Source: Micractinium sp. NFX-FRZ
Taxonomy: Eukaryota > Chlorophyta > Trebouxiophyceae > Chlorellales > Chlorellaceae
Reading direction: 5' to 3'
Assembly: GCA_029339195.1 (NCBI GenBank)
Contig: JAPTJF010000282.1
Location: 1-64,000, forward strand
Length of the DNA stretch: 64,000 bases
Below the pieces are notes generated by a model. The model saw only the letters and a program-made list of their open reading frames with translations, had not been told where the DNA came from and made no database searches. The position numbers and the translations under genes are program-made. Positions 1-12,651 of the stretch are shown in pieces. Numbering within the stretch: position 1 is the first letter of the stretch; each line of letters begins with the position of its first letter.

Positions 1-617
1 CGGCCCTTCCGGGGCTTTTTAGGGACCCAAATGCACAGAAATAACGATGGAATCAAGCGATGGAGGCGGCGCAGCTTATTTGGGGGGATTGACCCCTTAC
101 AGGGGGTTCGGTCTAGGTGGCACTGGTGCTGTGCTCTTCTGCCACGTCACCGCCGCTGACCACACTCCTCGCCGCCCAACCTTGGGCCTCAGAGAACGAA
201 CCATCAGCTGGTCACAACCTACATCATCTACATCACATTCGCACATCTTTAAATATGCCCTGCTTCCCTCCCTCAGAAATAATTGTATTCAGTAATGTTA
301 CTGTTAACAGCCCTCGGCGATGACGGGAGGAGTGCACCTGTGCTGCCCGCCTCGCAGCGGATCATCCCTGTTCTCATAGCTTGCACGTGTTAAACCCGAA
401 AAAGGCTTCGCCAGTCGGGGGAATATCAAGAATCTGGAGATCCACAGTGCTGGGTAGCACACGGAGGTGTACAGTGGCATTCATTCGAACAGCGGGGTAC
501 AGAAAGGGGGTGTGAAGCGGATGTCTGTGCAAGAGTGGGACGAATCAGGAAATCTGTGCAGTGCTGTACAAAAGAAGATCATACTGCTCAAGTATCGCTC
601 TGGTACGTATGGCACCA
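1..617. other. Non-coding stretch at left edge
   Basis: I see no convincing gene here; the short open frames have no recognisable protein character. It lies downstream of the minus-strand gene ending at 618 and probably contains its 3' untranslated region. A TGTAA motif on the minus strand (97-101) is a possible polyadenylation signal for that gene. Confidence 0.5.
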
Positions 618-2249
618 CTACTGGGGCGTCGGCAGCCCTGGCACTGCTGCTGCCGCTGCTGCCTCTGCTGCATCTGGTACCTCTCCTGGCGCATTGGGTG
701 ATGCAGATGCTCTCGCTTCTGGTGGCGGCTCCTGCTCCTGCTGCTGCTCTTGCGGCAGCGGCTGCGGGGAGCGCTTGCCGCTGCCCCCGCCGGGGCGAGG
801 GGTGGCGTTGTCACTGCCGCTGCCGCTGCTGCAGTGCTGCTGTCGCTTGGCAGGTGGCTGGCCCGCTTCGCCCTGACCCTCTTCCTGGGCTCCGTCCTCC
901 CTCAAATGCTTTGCGCCCCCATCAAACAGCTGCTGCCGCCCTGCTCCCGCGCCCGCCGCTGCTGCTCTCGCAGCTGCTGCCGCGGCGACGGCTGCAGTTG
1001 CTGCCGCTGCGGCTGCAGCCGCCGCTTGGTACTCTTCTGCTGCTATCGCCGCCAGAGACTCCAGATCGCTCTTCTGTTTGGCCAGAGCAGCGCCGGTGGC
1101 CGCCAGCGCTGCATCCCCTGCTGCGGCCGCTGCCTGCTGCCGGGGCGCCATTGGCGGGTGCTCGCCACTGCCTGACGTGGGTGCTGAGCCGTGGTGGCTG
1201 CTGAGGTTGGAAGTGAGCCTCACCAGCGGCTGTGGCTGAAGCTGCTGCTGCTGCTGCTGCTGGGTCTGCTGGGTCTGCTCGGCCTCCCGGCATACCGCCA
1301 TGAGGGCTGCCGCTCGTGGGCTGTTCAAGGGGCTGCCCGTACCCAGGCCCAGCCCTGCAGCAGCCCCTAGGGACGCCATGTTGGCTGACACTTCCGACCG
1401 CCAGTGCTGCAAGCCCTGGCAGATGTGCACCTCTCCCATTCCTCCTGCCGCTGCTGCCGCTGCTGCCACTGCTGCCGCCGCTGCCGCCGCATCGCTGCCA
1501 CCCCTGGCCAATCCCCCGAGACCATTGGCCGCAGCCATCGCTGCCGCTGCATCAGCGTGGAACAGCGGCGGCGGGTGCTTTGGCGGCGAGCTGTTGCCGG
1601 CGCCGGGCGTCGCCCGCCGCTGCCCCGCCCGTGCGGCGCTGCGGGCGGGCGCGGCTGCTGCTGCGGCTGCGCTGGCGCTGGCCACTGCGCCTGCTAGGTG
1701 CTGCTGGAAGAGGGCTGCGGGGCTCCAGAGAGGGGATGCCTCAATGTGTGGGAAGGACAGCGAGCGAGGCGCCTCCCTCGCTGGTGTGGCCAGCTGGAGC
1801 CCGAGGCCCAAACCCGCTGGGCGTGGCAGCGGGATGGGGGGTAGGTTGGCTGGCAGGTGGCCATGGGCTGCAGAAAACGGGGAGGCAAGCGCGGGTGAGG
1901 GGGGATAGTGCGGCTGGATGGGTTGGAGAGGCGCAAAGGGGGAACAAGCGGGCCGTGCTGTGGCGGCGCAGCGGCATGCACTCCACACATCCCAGTGCGG
2001 TGGGCCGTGCTAGTGCAGGCACTGCTGAATTCCGGCTTTGAAAGCTTCCGCAAAGCTAACGAGCCGAGGCAACGGACCGAGGAGGGTGCAGCGGAGGCTT
2101 CGCCCCATGTCCCGCTCACCTGCTTGCGCAGCCTGGAGGGACTGGTTCATTGACGACGACGCTACATTGCAAGCGCTCAAAAATTGATACACAGCGGCTG
2201 CTAGCTGCTCCGCAGCCTGCTTGAGTTGTCGCTCCCGAGCAGGGTCCAT
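618..2249 (-). CDS. Hypothetical Ala/Gln-rich low-complexity protein, two exons
   Basis: I do not recognise this protein. Two exons are supported: 2249-2120 and 1867-618, joined by a GTGAGC donor and a TTTTCTGCAG acceptor, with phases that close to 459 residues. The first 43 residues are helical and amphipathic (MDPARERQLKQAAEQLAAAV onward), the only part that looks like an ordered domain. The rest is dominated by poly-Ala runs, a Gln tract coded by CAG repeats near 1240-1275, and Ser/Gly/Pro-rich stretches with a short basic patch (PPAKRQQ). This composition resembles disordered parts of nuclear regulatory proteins, but that is only an impression. Much of the long open frame could be sustained by GC bias, so the second exon may be over-extended; the first exon and the clean junction are the best evidence for a gene. 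Confidence 0.6.
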
Positions 2250-3226
2250 GAGAGCACGGAGGCGTCCCTGGAAGCACGCGAGTTGCGATCAGCGCGTATC
2301 CAGGCCGCGTGGGCCCCGGAAAATGCACGCTGCCCGCGCCACGTCAGCGCGCGCAAACCTGACCTCTTCGCCCACTCCTTACAACGGAGCATTGCAATAA
2401 CCATCCCCTCCAGGTGACATGCAGCAATTAGCAGGTGAGGAGCTTCGGCAAGCCGCTCGCCGCTCCCAAGTTGGTTGAGAAGTTGCTCAGGGTGGGCTCA
2501 ACGGCGGCTGTCAGCCAGCTTGACGGGCGTGCTCGGCACACATGCCCTTATATTGAAAAGGCAAATATGGCCGGGTCTATAGTCAACATAGTGAGCATAA
2601 CACATCACGTAGAACGTCAGGTAAGGTAGGTGCACAGCAACACTTTTGAGTAGCCTCAAATTTGGCTGCTGCCTTCCCGCTGCTCATTCTTTTGCAAGTG
2701 GGAGGCGGCACCACGCAGTCTGTTTTCCCCATGCTGCAGCAACTTCTCCCTGAAGTTCAGTATTGCGAAACAATCCAAGTTCCCACTGCACATGCAGCAG
2801 AGGCTCCGACGCTCACATTTCCTGGTTTTCTGCCTGTGCGCACTGGCGGCCAACCTCTCTGCCACACACCTCCTTTCCTTCACCTGCTTTCCTTCACGGT
2901 ATGCACAGTTACTGCATGTATGCACAGTTAGCCCTTCACTGTATAGCTAGCCCTCGCACCCGTGATCAAATGCAAACAGTGCACACAGCACAGAGGCTTC
3001 ATGGTCACCGGCTTGTTTGAGGAAGATCCCCTTGGTGGATACTTTTCACAGGTTACAAGGTGATATCATATCTCCCATCGATGGTTTCTGTAACACCACT
3101 TGACATCTCTCAAACGGACTGCAGCGGCACTAAGATGAGTGGCCAATAACAATTCAGATGCAAGCATCACAATTCAGATGCATGCATGCGGTTCCCCCGT
3201 GCCCCTGCCTCCTTCCCCCTGCCTGC
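2250..3226. other. Intergenic region, upstream of Ala/Gln gene and downstream of vWA gene
   Basis: No gene was found. The right part lies 3' of the vWA gene and holds a minus-strand TGTAA at 3053-3057, about 170 bp past its stop. The left part should hold the promoter of the gene starting at 2249. Base composition is less GC-rich here than in the flanking genes, as expected for non-coding DNA. Confidence 0.5.
3053..3057 (-). terminator. Possible TGTAA polyadenylation signal of vWA gene
   Basis: TGTAA is the usual chlorophyte polyadenylation signal. This one lies about 170 bp past the stop codon of the vWA gene. A five-base motif can occur by chance. Confidence 0.35.
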
Positions 3227-6200
3227 TCAGCCGCTCAGCCGCTTCTGGCCGCCACCCTGCGTGGCATCTGCCCTGCCGCCCTGCTGCCTGTCGGCGCGCT
3301 TCACACGGCGGTGAGTCAGAGGGGAGCGTGGGTCCCACCCCGCAGCGTACTGCATGCGCAGGTACGTCTCATCCACGCCCCGGCACTGCCCAAACAGCAG
3401 CAGCGCCTGATCCAACTGCACGTGCTGGTAGTGGGCGCGCATGAAGGCGTACACGTTTCTGCGGGAGGGCACCCAGGCTGGCGGGCTGGCCCCAACTGCC
3501 GGCATGCAATGGTATTCACCCAAGCCGGCATGCTCCACCGCCTCGCTGCTGTCGCCGACATCGTTGCCGGCAGTGCCGCTGCCGCTGCTGTATTCCTTGT
3601 GCTTGTCGCCACGCACCACCCGCTGCCCCAGCCTGCCAGACAGGAGCAGCTGGACCTTCTCTACCGGCAGGGGCGTGCCAGGCTGGCGCAGCGCGCCCAG
3701 CAGCAGGCGCACGATGTACGGCCGCCCCAGCCTCCACCCCTGGATCGCATCTGCCGCGCCCTCCAGGTTGGCAGCGCCAGCAAAGCGCTCTGCCATGCGG
3801 GTGGCTTGCCGCAGGTAGCCGGCGCTCCGCAGGTCTTGCATGCCCGCCCGCACAGCACCCCATACGGCCTGAAAGGGTGGGAGGGAGGGAGGGCAAGGAA
3901 AGTGGGTGGGCCTGGTCATGAGTTTATAAAAAACTGGGCAGGTGGGCATGTTGAGCGACAGGCAGGTGCATGCTGCCCTGGCATGCCCTGCTGAACCCCA
4001 CCATGTGCATGGCGCACAGCAGGATAGACGAATGCTGACAAGAAGGGCACGCAAGGCAGGCGGGCACCCAGGAGGCCAGTAGGCACCCAAGCGGGCCGGC
4101 AGCTCACCTCATGCCAGTGCCGCCTCAGCAGAGCCTCCGGGTCTGCAAAAGGGTCCACGTACCGCCCGCCCTCTGCCAGGTAGGCCCGGCAATCGGCATT
4201 CTTCAGGCCCTCCCCGTTCTGCAGCAGCAGAGCCGCCACGGTGCGCCGCCCCACCCAGGCGACCAGGCTGCCAGGAGGCTCCCACAGCTCGCTGCTACCC
4301 GCAGCGCTGCCACCGCCCGCGCTGAACGCACCGCAAGCAGTGCCGCTGCCGCCGCTGTGGTTGGCGGCCTGCTCCACGCGGGCCAGCAGGCGCAGCAGCG
4401 GGCGCACATGCCGCTGGTACGCACGCTCAAGCCCTGCCGCCTCGGCCCGCCCCGCCAGCCCCTCCAGCTGCCCCTCCCAATCCACCTCTGCCGCCATCTC
4501 CCGAGCCACTGCTTCCAGTTCTGACAGGGCCTCCGGAGACGCTGCTGCCACGTCATCGTCAGCGCCCTCGGGGTGGGCTGCACTCCACCTGGCCACCACC
4601 TCTGAGCAGGCCTGCTCGGCCTCCACGCCCAACAGGGACGCTGCGCTGGGCTGCTCCCGCTGGCAGCGCCGCAGCCCCTCCTCGAGCACGGCCAGCCGCA
4701 GCTGCCGCCAGTCCTCTGCAAAAGGGGCAGGGCCGGAAGGCAGGAAGAAGGCAGTGTGAGCTACGTGGGCAGGGTTTCTTGCAGCGGTGCTACCAGCCGC
4801 AGCTGCCGCCAGTCCTCTGCACGGGTGAGGCGTGGGAAGCAGGGGAGGGAGGCAGGGGGGTCGAGTGAGGTGCGGAAGATTTGGGCATTGAGTCTGGCTG
4901 GCAGCGGTGCACTTGCTGGGAGGAAAGTAACCAGCCATGCGGAGGCCTGCCCTCTGCCCGCCCATGAAGCCGTGCTGCGCTCACCTGCGGAGAGGGCGAC
5001 GTCGCCGCTGCGCAGCGCGCACAGCAGGTGCATGAGGAAGACCTCTGTCGACGGCACCGCATCCACGGTGCGCGCGGCAGGGCCGCCCGCCAAGTACTGC
5101 AGCCGCGGCGGCACAGCGCTGCTCTTGCGGGCGGCCGTGCCGGTGGGCTCGCTGCCGGGCTTCCCTGCCACGTCCTCCCCAGCCTGCCCCTGCTCATCCT
5201 CCTCCCCGACCAACGCCGCCAGCAGGCGCCGGCGCCGCGAGCGGTACACCGCCTGGCAAGTCGCCAGCACCTGCTCTGCCACCCACGCCTGGAAGGCGGT
5301 GGGGCCAGTGCCGCCCTGGTTGCTGTCCAAGTCGTCCAGAGCGCGCCCCAGCACCAGGAAAGGCACCACCCTCAGCTGCTCGTCGGTGTAGCCCTGTGAA
5401 GGGGGAGCGGGGGAGGGTGCATGGTTGCACAAAGTTGAGATGAGGGGGGTGCCAGAGGATGGGGATTTGTGGCAGCACATCCTCAGCTGCTGTGCACTTT
5501 ACCACACCACGGCACGCACAGCACGGCCCAGCACAGCACCGCACAGCCCCGGCGCAGCACAGCACACCGCCGGCGCAGCACACCCATCCCCAGCACAGCA
5601 GCGCACAGCAGCGCACAGCACGCCTGCTGCCAGCTCACCAGCGGGCTCAGCGTGACCATCCACCCCAGCAGCGGCTTGGCCTGCAGCGCCGCCACGCTCC
5701 AGTGCTCGGCGCAGATCCACAGCGGCAGCGCACCGCTCACCGCCTCTCGTGCCTCCCCTGCCACCACGCGCGCCTCCACGCCCCGCCCAAACCCGCCGTG
5801 AACGTCCTCAGCCCTGCGCTGCACCATGGAGTACTTGAGGGCATCCATGAAGCTCTCTGCCGTGATGCGGGTGGGTGTGATGGCCTTGATGACGAGGCGG
5901 GAGGGGTCCATGATCGCCGCCTCCGGGCGCTCAATGTCCAGCCCCAGGCACAGGCAGTCGCCTGCCTGCGCGGCGGGGCAGAGGAGGGCAGGGAGGCAGG
6001 GAGGGTGGGGCAGCGTAGGTAGTGGCACACGTGTGTGCATGCTCGGCAGTGCGGGCAAGTGGCTGGTGCAGGGTGAGCCCGGCTGGCAGCTGCCCCCGGG
6101 GCGCCCCTACTCAACAACTAGTGCTGCGCCTGCCTACGTTGAGCAGCTGTCCTGCTGCCCCTGCCCACACAAACCATCCAATGTGCTTTCCTTGCATCAC

Positions 6201-9200
6201 CTGCCACACCCACCCTCTTGGCACTCCCTCGCCCCCACCCACCTCGAGCGCCTCCCTATAGTCCATGCACGAAAGGGCACACACGCCATACTCCTCTGCC
6301 GGGGGCAGGCCCTCCAGCCCCGCCAGCCCAGCGCCAACCTCGCCGCCGCCACCGCTGCCGCAGCGCAGGTGGAGCTTGTCCAAGGCGGCCGCCACGCCCG
6401 CCTGCACCTCCTCCTCCAAGTCAAGGTTGTGCCCCACCCGCTTGGCCAGCCCCTTCCTGTGGCAGGGGCAAGGGGCGGAGTAGAACGGAATTGGGGTGAG
6501 AGAATCGCTTGCACCACGGCGGGGGTGCTCTCTCTGAACAGCAAGCAGAGATGCGAGAGGTGAGCGAGCATGGACAGAGGCTAGGGCACTTTAGTCCCCA
6601 GGCACGGCAGGCCCACAGCTGCCCTGCTGCACTGCAAGTCCCTCACTTGGCAGGTCCTCACGCCTCCCTCACCACAGCCGTTCCCACCCGCTGCCTTCCT
6701 CACCCCCACACCTCAGCGCGCCGCTCTGCACCAGCGCGTAGGCCTGGTGGTTGAGCGAGGCGATGTGGTGGTTGCTCAGCGTCCCATTCAACGCCCCCGC
6801 CAGCACCTCCCCCTCGAATTTGTTGAGCAGGGAGGCGGCCTCCAGCAGCTGGGCCTTGGCATCTCGATAGGCCTCCCGCCCCAGAGGCAGCACCTCACGC
6901 GCGCGGCCCTGCGGGCCGTCCGGGCAGGAGGCACGGGGCCGGGGATGGTGGTCAGGGCATGTTGGGCAGCAGGTCTCCCAGCCAGCACAGGGGGGGCTCC
7001 GGGCGGCATGCAGCTTCCCCATCAACCAGCCAGCCAGGCAGACGAGAATGCTGCCCACAGGCAGGCAGCCAGGCAAGTGCGGCACGTAAGCAAGCAGCCG
7101 CGCAGCAGCCAGGCAGGCAGATATGCACGCACGACACGCAGTCCAGCCCCCTGCCAGCCCGCTAAGCCACCCACCCATCACTGCAACTCACCTGCATCGA
7201 CGCCAGCTGGCGACGCATGGGCTGCACGCTGTGGTCACGCAGCGCCTCTATGTCTCCACGCCCCAGCTGTCGGGTGGCCAGCTGGTTGGTCCACTGAACC
7301 ACCCTGCCCTTGACCAGCTGCAGCGCCAGGCTGGCAGCCTCTGCCAGCGGGGCCTCCTGCCAGCTCAGCACCAGCTGCACACGTTCGCTGCCGCCGGCAG
7401 GCAGCTGCAGGGCAACTGCCTGCTGTGCTGCCTCCAGGTCAGCTGCTGAGTCCAGGATGACGTGGCCATGGAAGACGTGCGGGCGCCCTGCACCTGCCTC
7501 CCCAGCTGCCTCCTCCTCCCCTATGGCCGTGCCACCGCCACCACCTGCTGCTGCCTCTTGCAGCTGCTGCCCGGGCTGCTCCTCAGCCTTGAGTGTCACC
7601 GTGAGGCCCTGGTCGGTGACACCTGCCCCTGCCGCCTCCTCTGCAGGCCCTGCCGCTGCACCCAGGTGCAGAGTGGCATTCAGGCGGGAGGATGCCGCCA
7701 CCCCTGCATACTCCTCAAGCTCCTGGAGGGGCAACACAAACACACACAAAGGGAATTGTTAGTTAGCTAATCTCAATGGTGTGAGGAGGTGGGGCTCCGT
7801 TTGGATCACGTACACTCAACAAGGGACGGGGAAGGCGGGCAGCAGCTGGGCAGGGCGGTTGTGGTGCAGGCCAAGCTGGCAGAGACGCCGCTGCCCACAG
7901 GTGCCACTGTGCGCGTACTGGGCACCGCCCCCAAGAGGGGCCAAGCTTGCGGCATGAAATGCTGGTCAGACGTCCGCGCATGGCGGCCCCCGCCAGCTCA
8001 CCTGCACCACCCGCTCCATGCAGCCCCTGATGTGGGACACGTCCTCGAGATACTGGAAGGAGCCCTGCACAGCACAGCACAGCACAGCACGGCCCAGCGC
8101 AGCACAGCACGACCAGGGAGGGACAGAGGGTGGCCGGTGAGATCGGTGCCTTTTTGGCTGACACCATTGGTAGCGGCAGGGCCCCCGAGTGATGATGGTG
8201 CGGCAGTGGGGATGCAAGGCCTGCTGCCATGTGCGGCTGGAGACAACCCGGGGGGTGGCGGTGCCCAGCAAAGGCAAAGCACAGCATGCCTGCCTCTCTG
8301 TTGCACCTGCTGAAGCTGACCCGGGCAGCAGCGGCAGCAAAGGCAAAGGCACAGCATGCCTGCCGGCCCCCTCTCAGCACACCTGTGCAGACCCAGCCAG
8401 GGTGAGGCTGGACAGGAAGGCGGCATCGTGGCTGGCGCTGAACCCCAGGCAGTGGATGGAGACGTCCTGGGACGCTGTGGAAGAGTGGAACAGCTCCAGG
8501 GCTTCGCCAGCTGGCATGCCCCTGCTGCCGTCTTGGCCATCGGTGAAGAACACGACAAAGTGGCGGGCGGCGGGGGCGGCCGTGACGTCCTGGTTGATCC
8601 GCTGTAGCACTGAGCTGAAGCAGGTGCCGCCTTGGGCGTGGATGCGCGAAACCTGCGGGGGCGGCGGGGTGGCGGGAACTTCAGGCAGGCGCAGGGGGCG
8701 GTCAGTCAGTGGGTACAGCACTGCACTGTAATGGCAGTGCAGTGCACCTGCGGGTCTACTTCATGCAGCGCCCTGTGGCGGTGCCCAACAACAACGGGGC
8801 CAGAATGTCGCCTACAGACCCCTGTCCGCAACCCCTCCCTCAGCTCACAAACCGGCCGACAAACCAGCCAACCAACCCTGGGCGCCCAGCTCTGCCTGCC
8901 CACCGCCCACCACCACCCAACGACCACCCGCCTCACCTCCGCCTCGATCTCTGCTCCCGTGAGTCCAAACAGCTCCGCTGCCTCCACCTCATAATCGAAC
9001 TTGAGCAGGTTGAGGGCAGCCAGGGTGAGGGGGCCCGCCGCCGCCGCCACATGTGCGGCAAATTCACGGACCGCCTGCTTGGCGGTCTTGATTGGCTCGC
9101 CATACATGGAGCCCGAGCGGTCGAGGGCCATGTGGACGCACAGGGGGCGGGCTAGGGGGGTGGGAGGCTCCACGCCGGCTGCCGCGGGGGGCTGGCAGCA

Positions 9201-9272
9201 GGTGATGCGCAGGCGGAGGGCGGGGAGGCCCAGCACTGTGCTGCCCACCGCCTCGCCGTGCTGCAGCTGCAT
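3227..9272 (-). CDS. Large von Willebrand factor A domain protein, 10 exons
   Basis: Exons in transcript order: 9272-8937, 8652-8383, 8064-8002, 7722-7192, 6908-6712, 6456-6243, 5965-5639, 5393-4985, 4715-4108 and 3868-3227. All phases close and sum to 1198 residues. The N-terminal ~200 residues are a vWA domain: the metal-binding MIDAS motif DRSGS is at residues 51-55, the GGT loop near 120-122 and FFTDGQD near 147-153. It is therefore likely a metal-dependent protein-binding module, cytosolic since no signal peptide is seen. The remaining ~950 residues (for example DCLCLGLDIERPEAAIMDPS and RVVPFLVLGRALDDLDSNQG) are well-ordered coding sequence but belong to no family I can name. The start is the first ATG after a CTTTCAG acceptor at 9294, so a non-coding first exon may lie upstream. 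vWA proteins of this size occur in protists; partner and role are unknown. Confidence 0.85.
4692..4821 (-). repeat. Duplicated exon edge (vWA gene, exon 9 acceptor)
   Basis: The 29 bases at 4692-4720, which span the acceptor and first codons of exon 9 (EDWRQLRL), recur exactly at 4793-4821 inside the upstream intron, 101 bp away. The intronic copy keeps the TGCAG acceptor shape. Confidence 0.9.
5495..5626. repeat. Degenerate CAGCA-type microsatellite in vWA intron
   Basis: An imperfect array of CAGCACAG-like units fills most of the intron between exons 7 and 8 of the vWA gene. Related short arrays are in other introns (8066-8114, 10593-10633, 30483-30515, 55546-55575 and, in reverse, 25775-25800). 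Confidence 0.75.
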
Positions 9273-9293
9273 GGCTGCCCGGCAGGTAGGTGC

Positions 9294-10021
9294 CTGAAAG
9301 CACGGGGGTGGGGAGAGAGGGAGGGAGGTGGGGCATGATGGGCGGTCAAAAACGTGTGGGACTTGCCGAACCACGGTTGGACTTGGCAGGACCGCAGCGG
9401 CGGGTGAGTGGCGGCGCTTTGGCGGGGCCGCATTGGGCGCACCCCCAAACGACCGGAAATGCTGCTGACCCGTGTGGCGAGGGTCCCAAACGCGCCTTGC
9501 AGCGCTTGTAGCGCGCTGGACTCCGAAGGGTTCTCTGCTCGTGAAGGTAGCCGGCTTGGACAGCGCTGAGAGATTGCGAATCGAGGAGCGCTGTAACAGC
9601 TACAAGACGCGCACACCTTCGGTGAAGGCTGCTCATGCTGAGACTCGCATGCCTGCTGGGACTTGAGCGAGTGGGCGGCGCTGGCTTCCAAGGGACAGTA
9701 CGCACGTTCCACCCCCCAGCAACAAGCTCACCTGTCCACCAGCAACTACCTGAAGAGATGAACTGACCTTGATGTGACAACACATTTGGTGGCTTACAGA
9801 AGCAGGTGAGCAGGAGTGTGGGGGCATCAGAATGTATGGTAGCATGCCACCGGCGGCGGCAGCTTGGCAGCGCATGCAGGGGGCATCTGGAGAGCTCAAA
9901 GGCACATGTGAGTAATGCACAACGATCCATGCGTTGTAATTACCGGCTGTGAATGCAAATGATACGCATCAAAACTTTGGGCGCTCAGCCGGCCCTGGGC
10001 TGCCGCGGTGGCAGCGGCGCC
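9294..10021. other. Intergenic region between vWA promoter and GNAT 3' end
   Basis: No gene was recognised. The left part should contain the promoter and possibly an untranslated first exon of the vWA gene. The right part is 3' to the GNAT gene, with a minus-strand TGTAA at 9794-9798 about 225 bp past that stop. Confidence 0.5.
9794..9798 (-). terminator. Possible TGTAA polyadenylation signal of GNAT gene
   Basis: A TGTAA pentamer lies on the coding strand about 225 bp after the GNAT stop codon. It is consistent with algal 3' end formation but not unique in sequence. Confidence 0.3.
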
Positions 10022-11965
10022 TCAAGGCTGGGGCGCCGGCGCCTGCGGGCTGCGCTGCATGACCCAGCACACTGGCGCCTTGGGCTTTTGGGGCTGCGGG
10101 CGCAGCAGCATGATGTCCTGGTAGCCGTGACGCAGGTATAGCGCCCGGCTGCAGCAGGCAGGCAGGCAGGCAGGCAGACAGGAAGGAAGGAAGGATGGAA
10201 AAGAGACGGGGGAAGGAGAGGAGGGGCTGCCTAAGCATGCAACTGCCCCCCAACAGGTCGCCACGCTGGCTAGCTGTGCTTGCCAGCACGCAAAGCACGC
10301 AGGGCAGGTGGAACCCTCGGAGAAAAATATCCCAGGGCGTATTGAAAGAACAGGTGTCAAGCGGGGCGCCCTCACCTGCGCTCAGAGGTGGCTTCCAGGT
10401 AGGCGGGGACACCCCGGGCATCTGCCTCCTGGCCAATGCGCTGCAGCAGCTGCGACCCTGCAGGCAGCAGGGGCAGCAAGACCATTAAGGCGGCGGTATG
10501 GCGGTCAGCAGCAGCAGCACGATCATTACGGCAGTGGTATTGCAGTAACCAGACACAGCAACCCTAAGCACAATGTGGCGTGCCCTGGCACAGCACAGGG
10601 CAGCACAGAATGGCATGGCACAGCATGGCACAGCAGAGGTCCCCTCCCGCCCTGCAGCCTGTGCTGCCAGCGCTCACCCAGTCCCTGGCTGCGGCGCTTG
10701 GCATCCGTGGCGAGGACAAATACATGAAGGTAGGGGCCGTGCTCCCGCCCAAACCGCGCCTGCTCTCGGTCCAACGCCGCCTGGTGCTTGAGCGCAGACA
10801 GCCAGCGGCGGGAGCGCAGGTGGCGCACCAGCATCATGAGCCCACCGTTCCGAATGTACTGCCACAGGCTGACCTGGCACACAGGGAGGCGGGGGGGCAC
10901 CAGGAGAGCAGCAGCCGTCAGACGTCAGACTGACTCCCCTTTGTAAGCAGAGCATGTGCACTTGCAAGCCAGATGTTGGGAGCCCCGCCACGCACACTTA
11001 GGCACAATTGATCTGCGCCCACCTGCTTGCCTGCTGCTGCGGGTGCAGGAAGCAGAGCGCGGCAGAGCTCTGGTCTGCTGTGCAGAAGAAAAGTGGCGGC
11101 TCACTGCAGGCATGGGATGGGATGTGCTTGTGCGATGGGTGGGGGCGGGGACAGGGGGACAGGGAGGGCTCCCCCGGAGGAAAAAGGGAAGTTAGGGGAA
11201 GCACCCACGGCTCGTGGGTGGTGGCTGTGAGCACAAAGCCCATAGACACGTGCATCATCATTAGTTGAGCATCGTGCAGAGCAGCCCTCGGATGCAGTGC
11301 CCAGATTACTGCAACTCCACCTCCTAAGGGCTGCACCCCCTCCTACGGACGCTTCGCTCAGCACCGCTGCGACACCACCCGCCAGCAGCAGCATTCAGAC
11401 GAACGTTCAGCCGGCCGCCTGATCAGCCGGCTGAGCAGGCGCAGGCTGCCCGCTGCCCGGCTGCCAGATGGACCTGTAGGAGTAGGCAGATGCCCCTCTG
11501 GGCAGCCTAGGCAGGGGAATGCGTGTGGGACTGCCTCATGCCTGCCCTTAACCTTGTGACACACCTGTAGGAGCGCGCAGCTACATAGTTGAGGCGCACC
11601 ATCTCCCGCCACATCGCCAGCCGGTGCTTCAGCGACGCACGTGCAAAGTAGAGCACAGCCCGGTCCTGTCATGCCCGGAAGGAGAGGGAGCAGAATACAA
11701 GGGCGGTGAGATGCATGGCGGCGCCGCGACGCGGGGGAGAGGCAGCGGCAGCTGGCGGGCGGCAGAGACCCACCTCCAGCATTGCGGAGGCTATCAACTC
11801 TCGGCATGCCACCGCAATCTCCCGGTCGCCTGGGTTGCACCCAAACTGCAGCACGGTGGCCTCGGGCGAGCCAGGCGCGCCGCAGCTTGGCTGAGGTCGC
11901 CCGAGGGCCAGCTCCTGGCGGCGCTGCGCCGCCCCATCACTGGCCAAGGCCTCATTCACCGCCAT
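10022..11965 (-). CDS. GNAT-family N-acetyltransferase
   Basis: Clear exons are 11965-11774, 11665-11565, 10873-10678, 10457-10376 and 10148-10022. The last three join in phase and give the C-terminal half of a GNAT fold: YLHVFVLATDAKRRSQGLG followed by SQLLQRIGQEADARGVPAYL and a terminal YLRHGYQDIMLLR. The R-R-S-Q-G-L-G segment is the acetyl-CoA pyrophosphate-binding loop (motif A), and the YLRHGY strand is motif B. Exon 2 ends in phase 2 while the 10873 exon begins in phase 0, so one more exon of length 3n+1 must lie between 11564 and 10874. Open sequence around 11260-11336 is a candidate, but I could not settle its borders. The family transfers acetyl from acetyl-CoA to amines; the substrate here is unknown. 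The start ATG at 11965 is the best available. Confidence 0.8.
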
Positions 11966-12651
11966 CAGGATGAAAGGCGGTCAGAAGGCAGCGGGGTCCA
12001 GTGCAGAGGTGGCTTTAAGTCCGAGCACTGCGAGCCTCCGACGCAGTGGGCCTATGTCTGGCTGCTAAATACAATATTACTCAAGCGGGGCTCAGATGAG
12101 GCACCTGTAAGTGGCCAGCCACCCGATGGCCAGGCTGGCATGGTACTACTATTGCTTTCGCCGCCACTGCCGCCGTCGCCGCCACTCAGTCACTAAACCC
12201 AGCCCCTGGAACCACCCTTGGCCTTGGTTCGCATGCTATCTTGAGACAGCATGCACGCCCTTCGCGATTTGACGAGTGAGGGAGCTCGGCTTCCTGTCTG
12301 CTGCGCTATCACCCTACCTCAGCTGCCTCACCTGACTTGCTGTGGCTACCGGGCTGCGCGACTGCCCACCTCCCTCACTCTCACACCCACCGCGCTGACT
12401 CACAGGGTTGAATGTTTAGTCTAAACAAATGTATGCACAGCTACACACACATAGGGGCGTTTAGTTTACCCCGCAGGCCCGGCTTTAGCCCAGGGCGCGG
12501 GCAGTGGCGGGCTCAGCACAGCATGCAGCACACTTCACACCTCCCTCCACTCCCGGGCAGCATGAGCCAATCGGTTTCCTTTCAAAACGCGTGTGCATAT
12601 TCCGACAAAGCTAAAGGGGTTCAACTGCTCCTTCTCCCTTTCGACACCGAC
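11966..12651. promoter_or_regulatory. Divergent upstream region GNAT / plastid-protein gene
   Basis: These 686 bp separate the start codons of two divergent genes, so they must contain both promoters. No TATA box or other defined element is convincing. Confidence 0.4.
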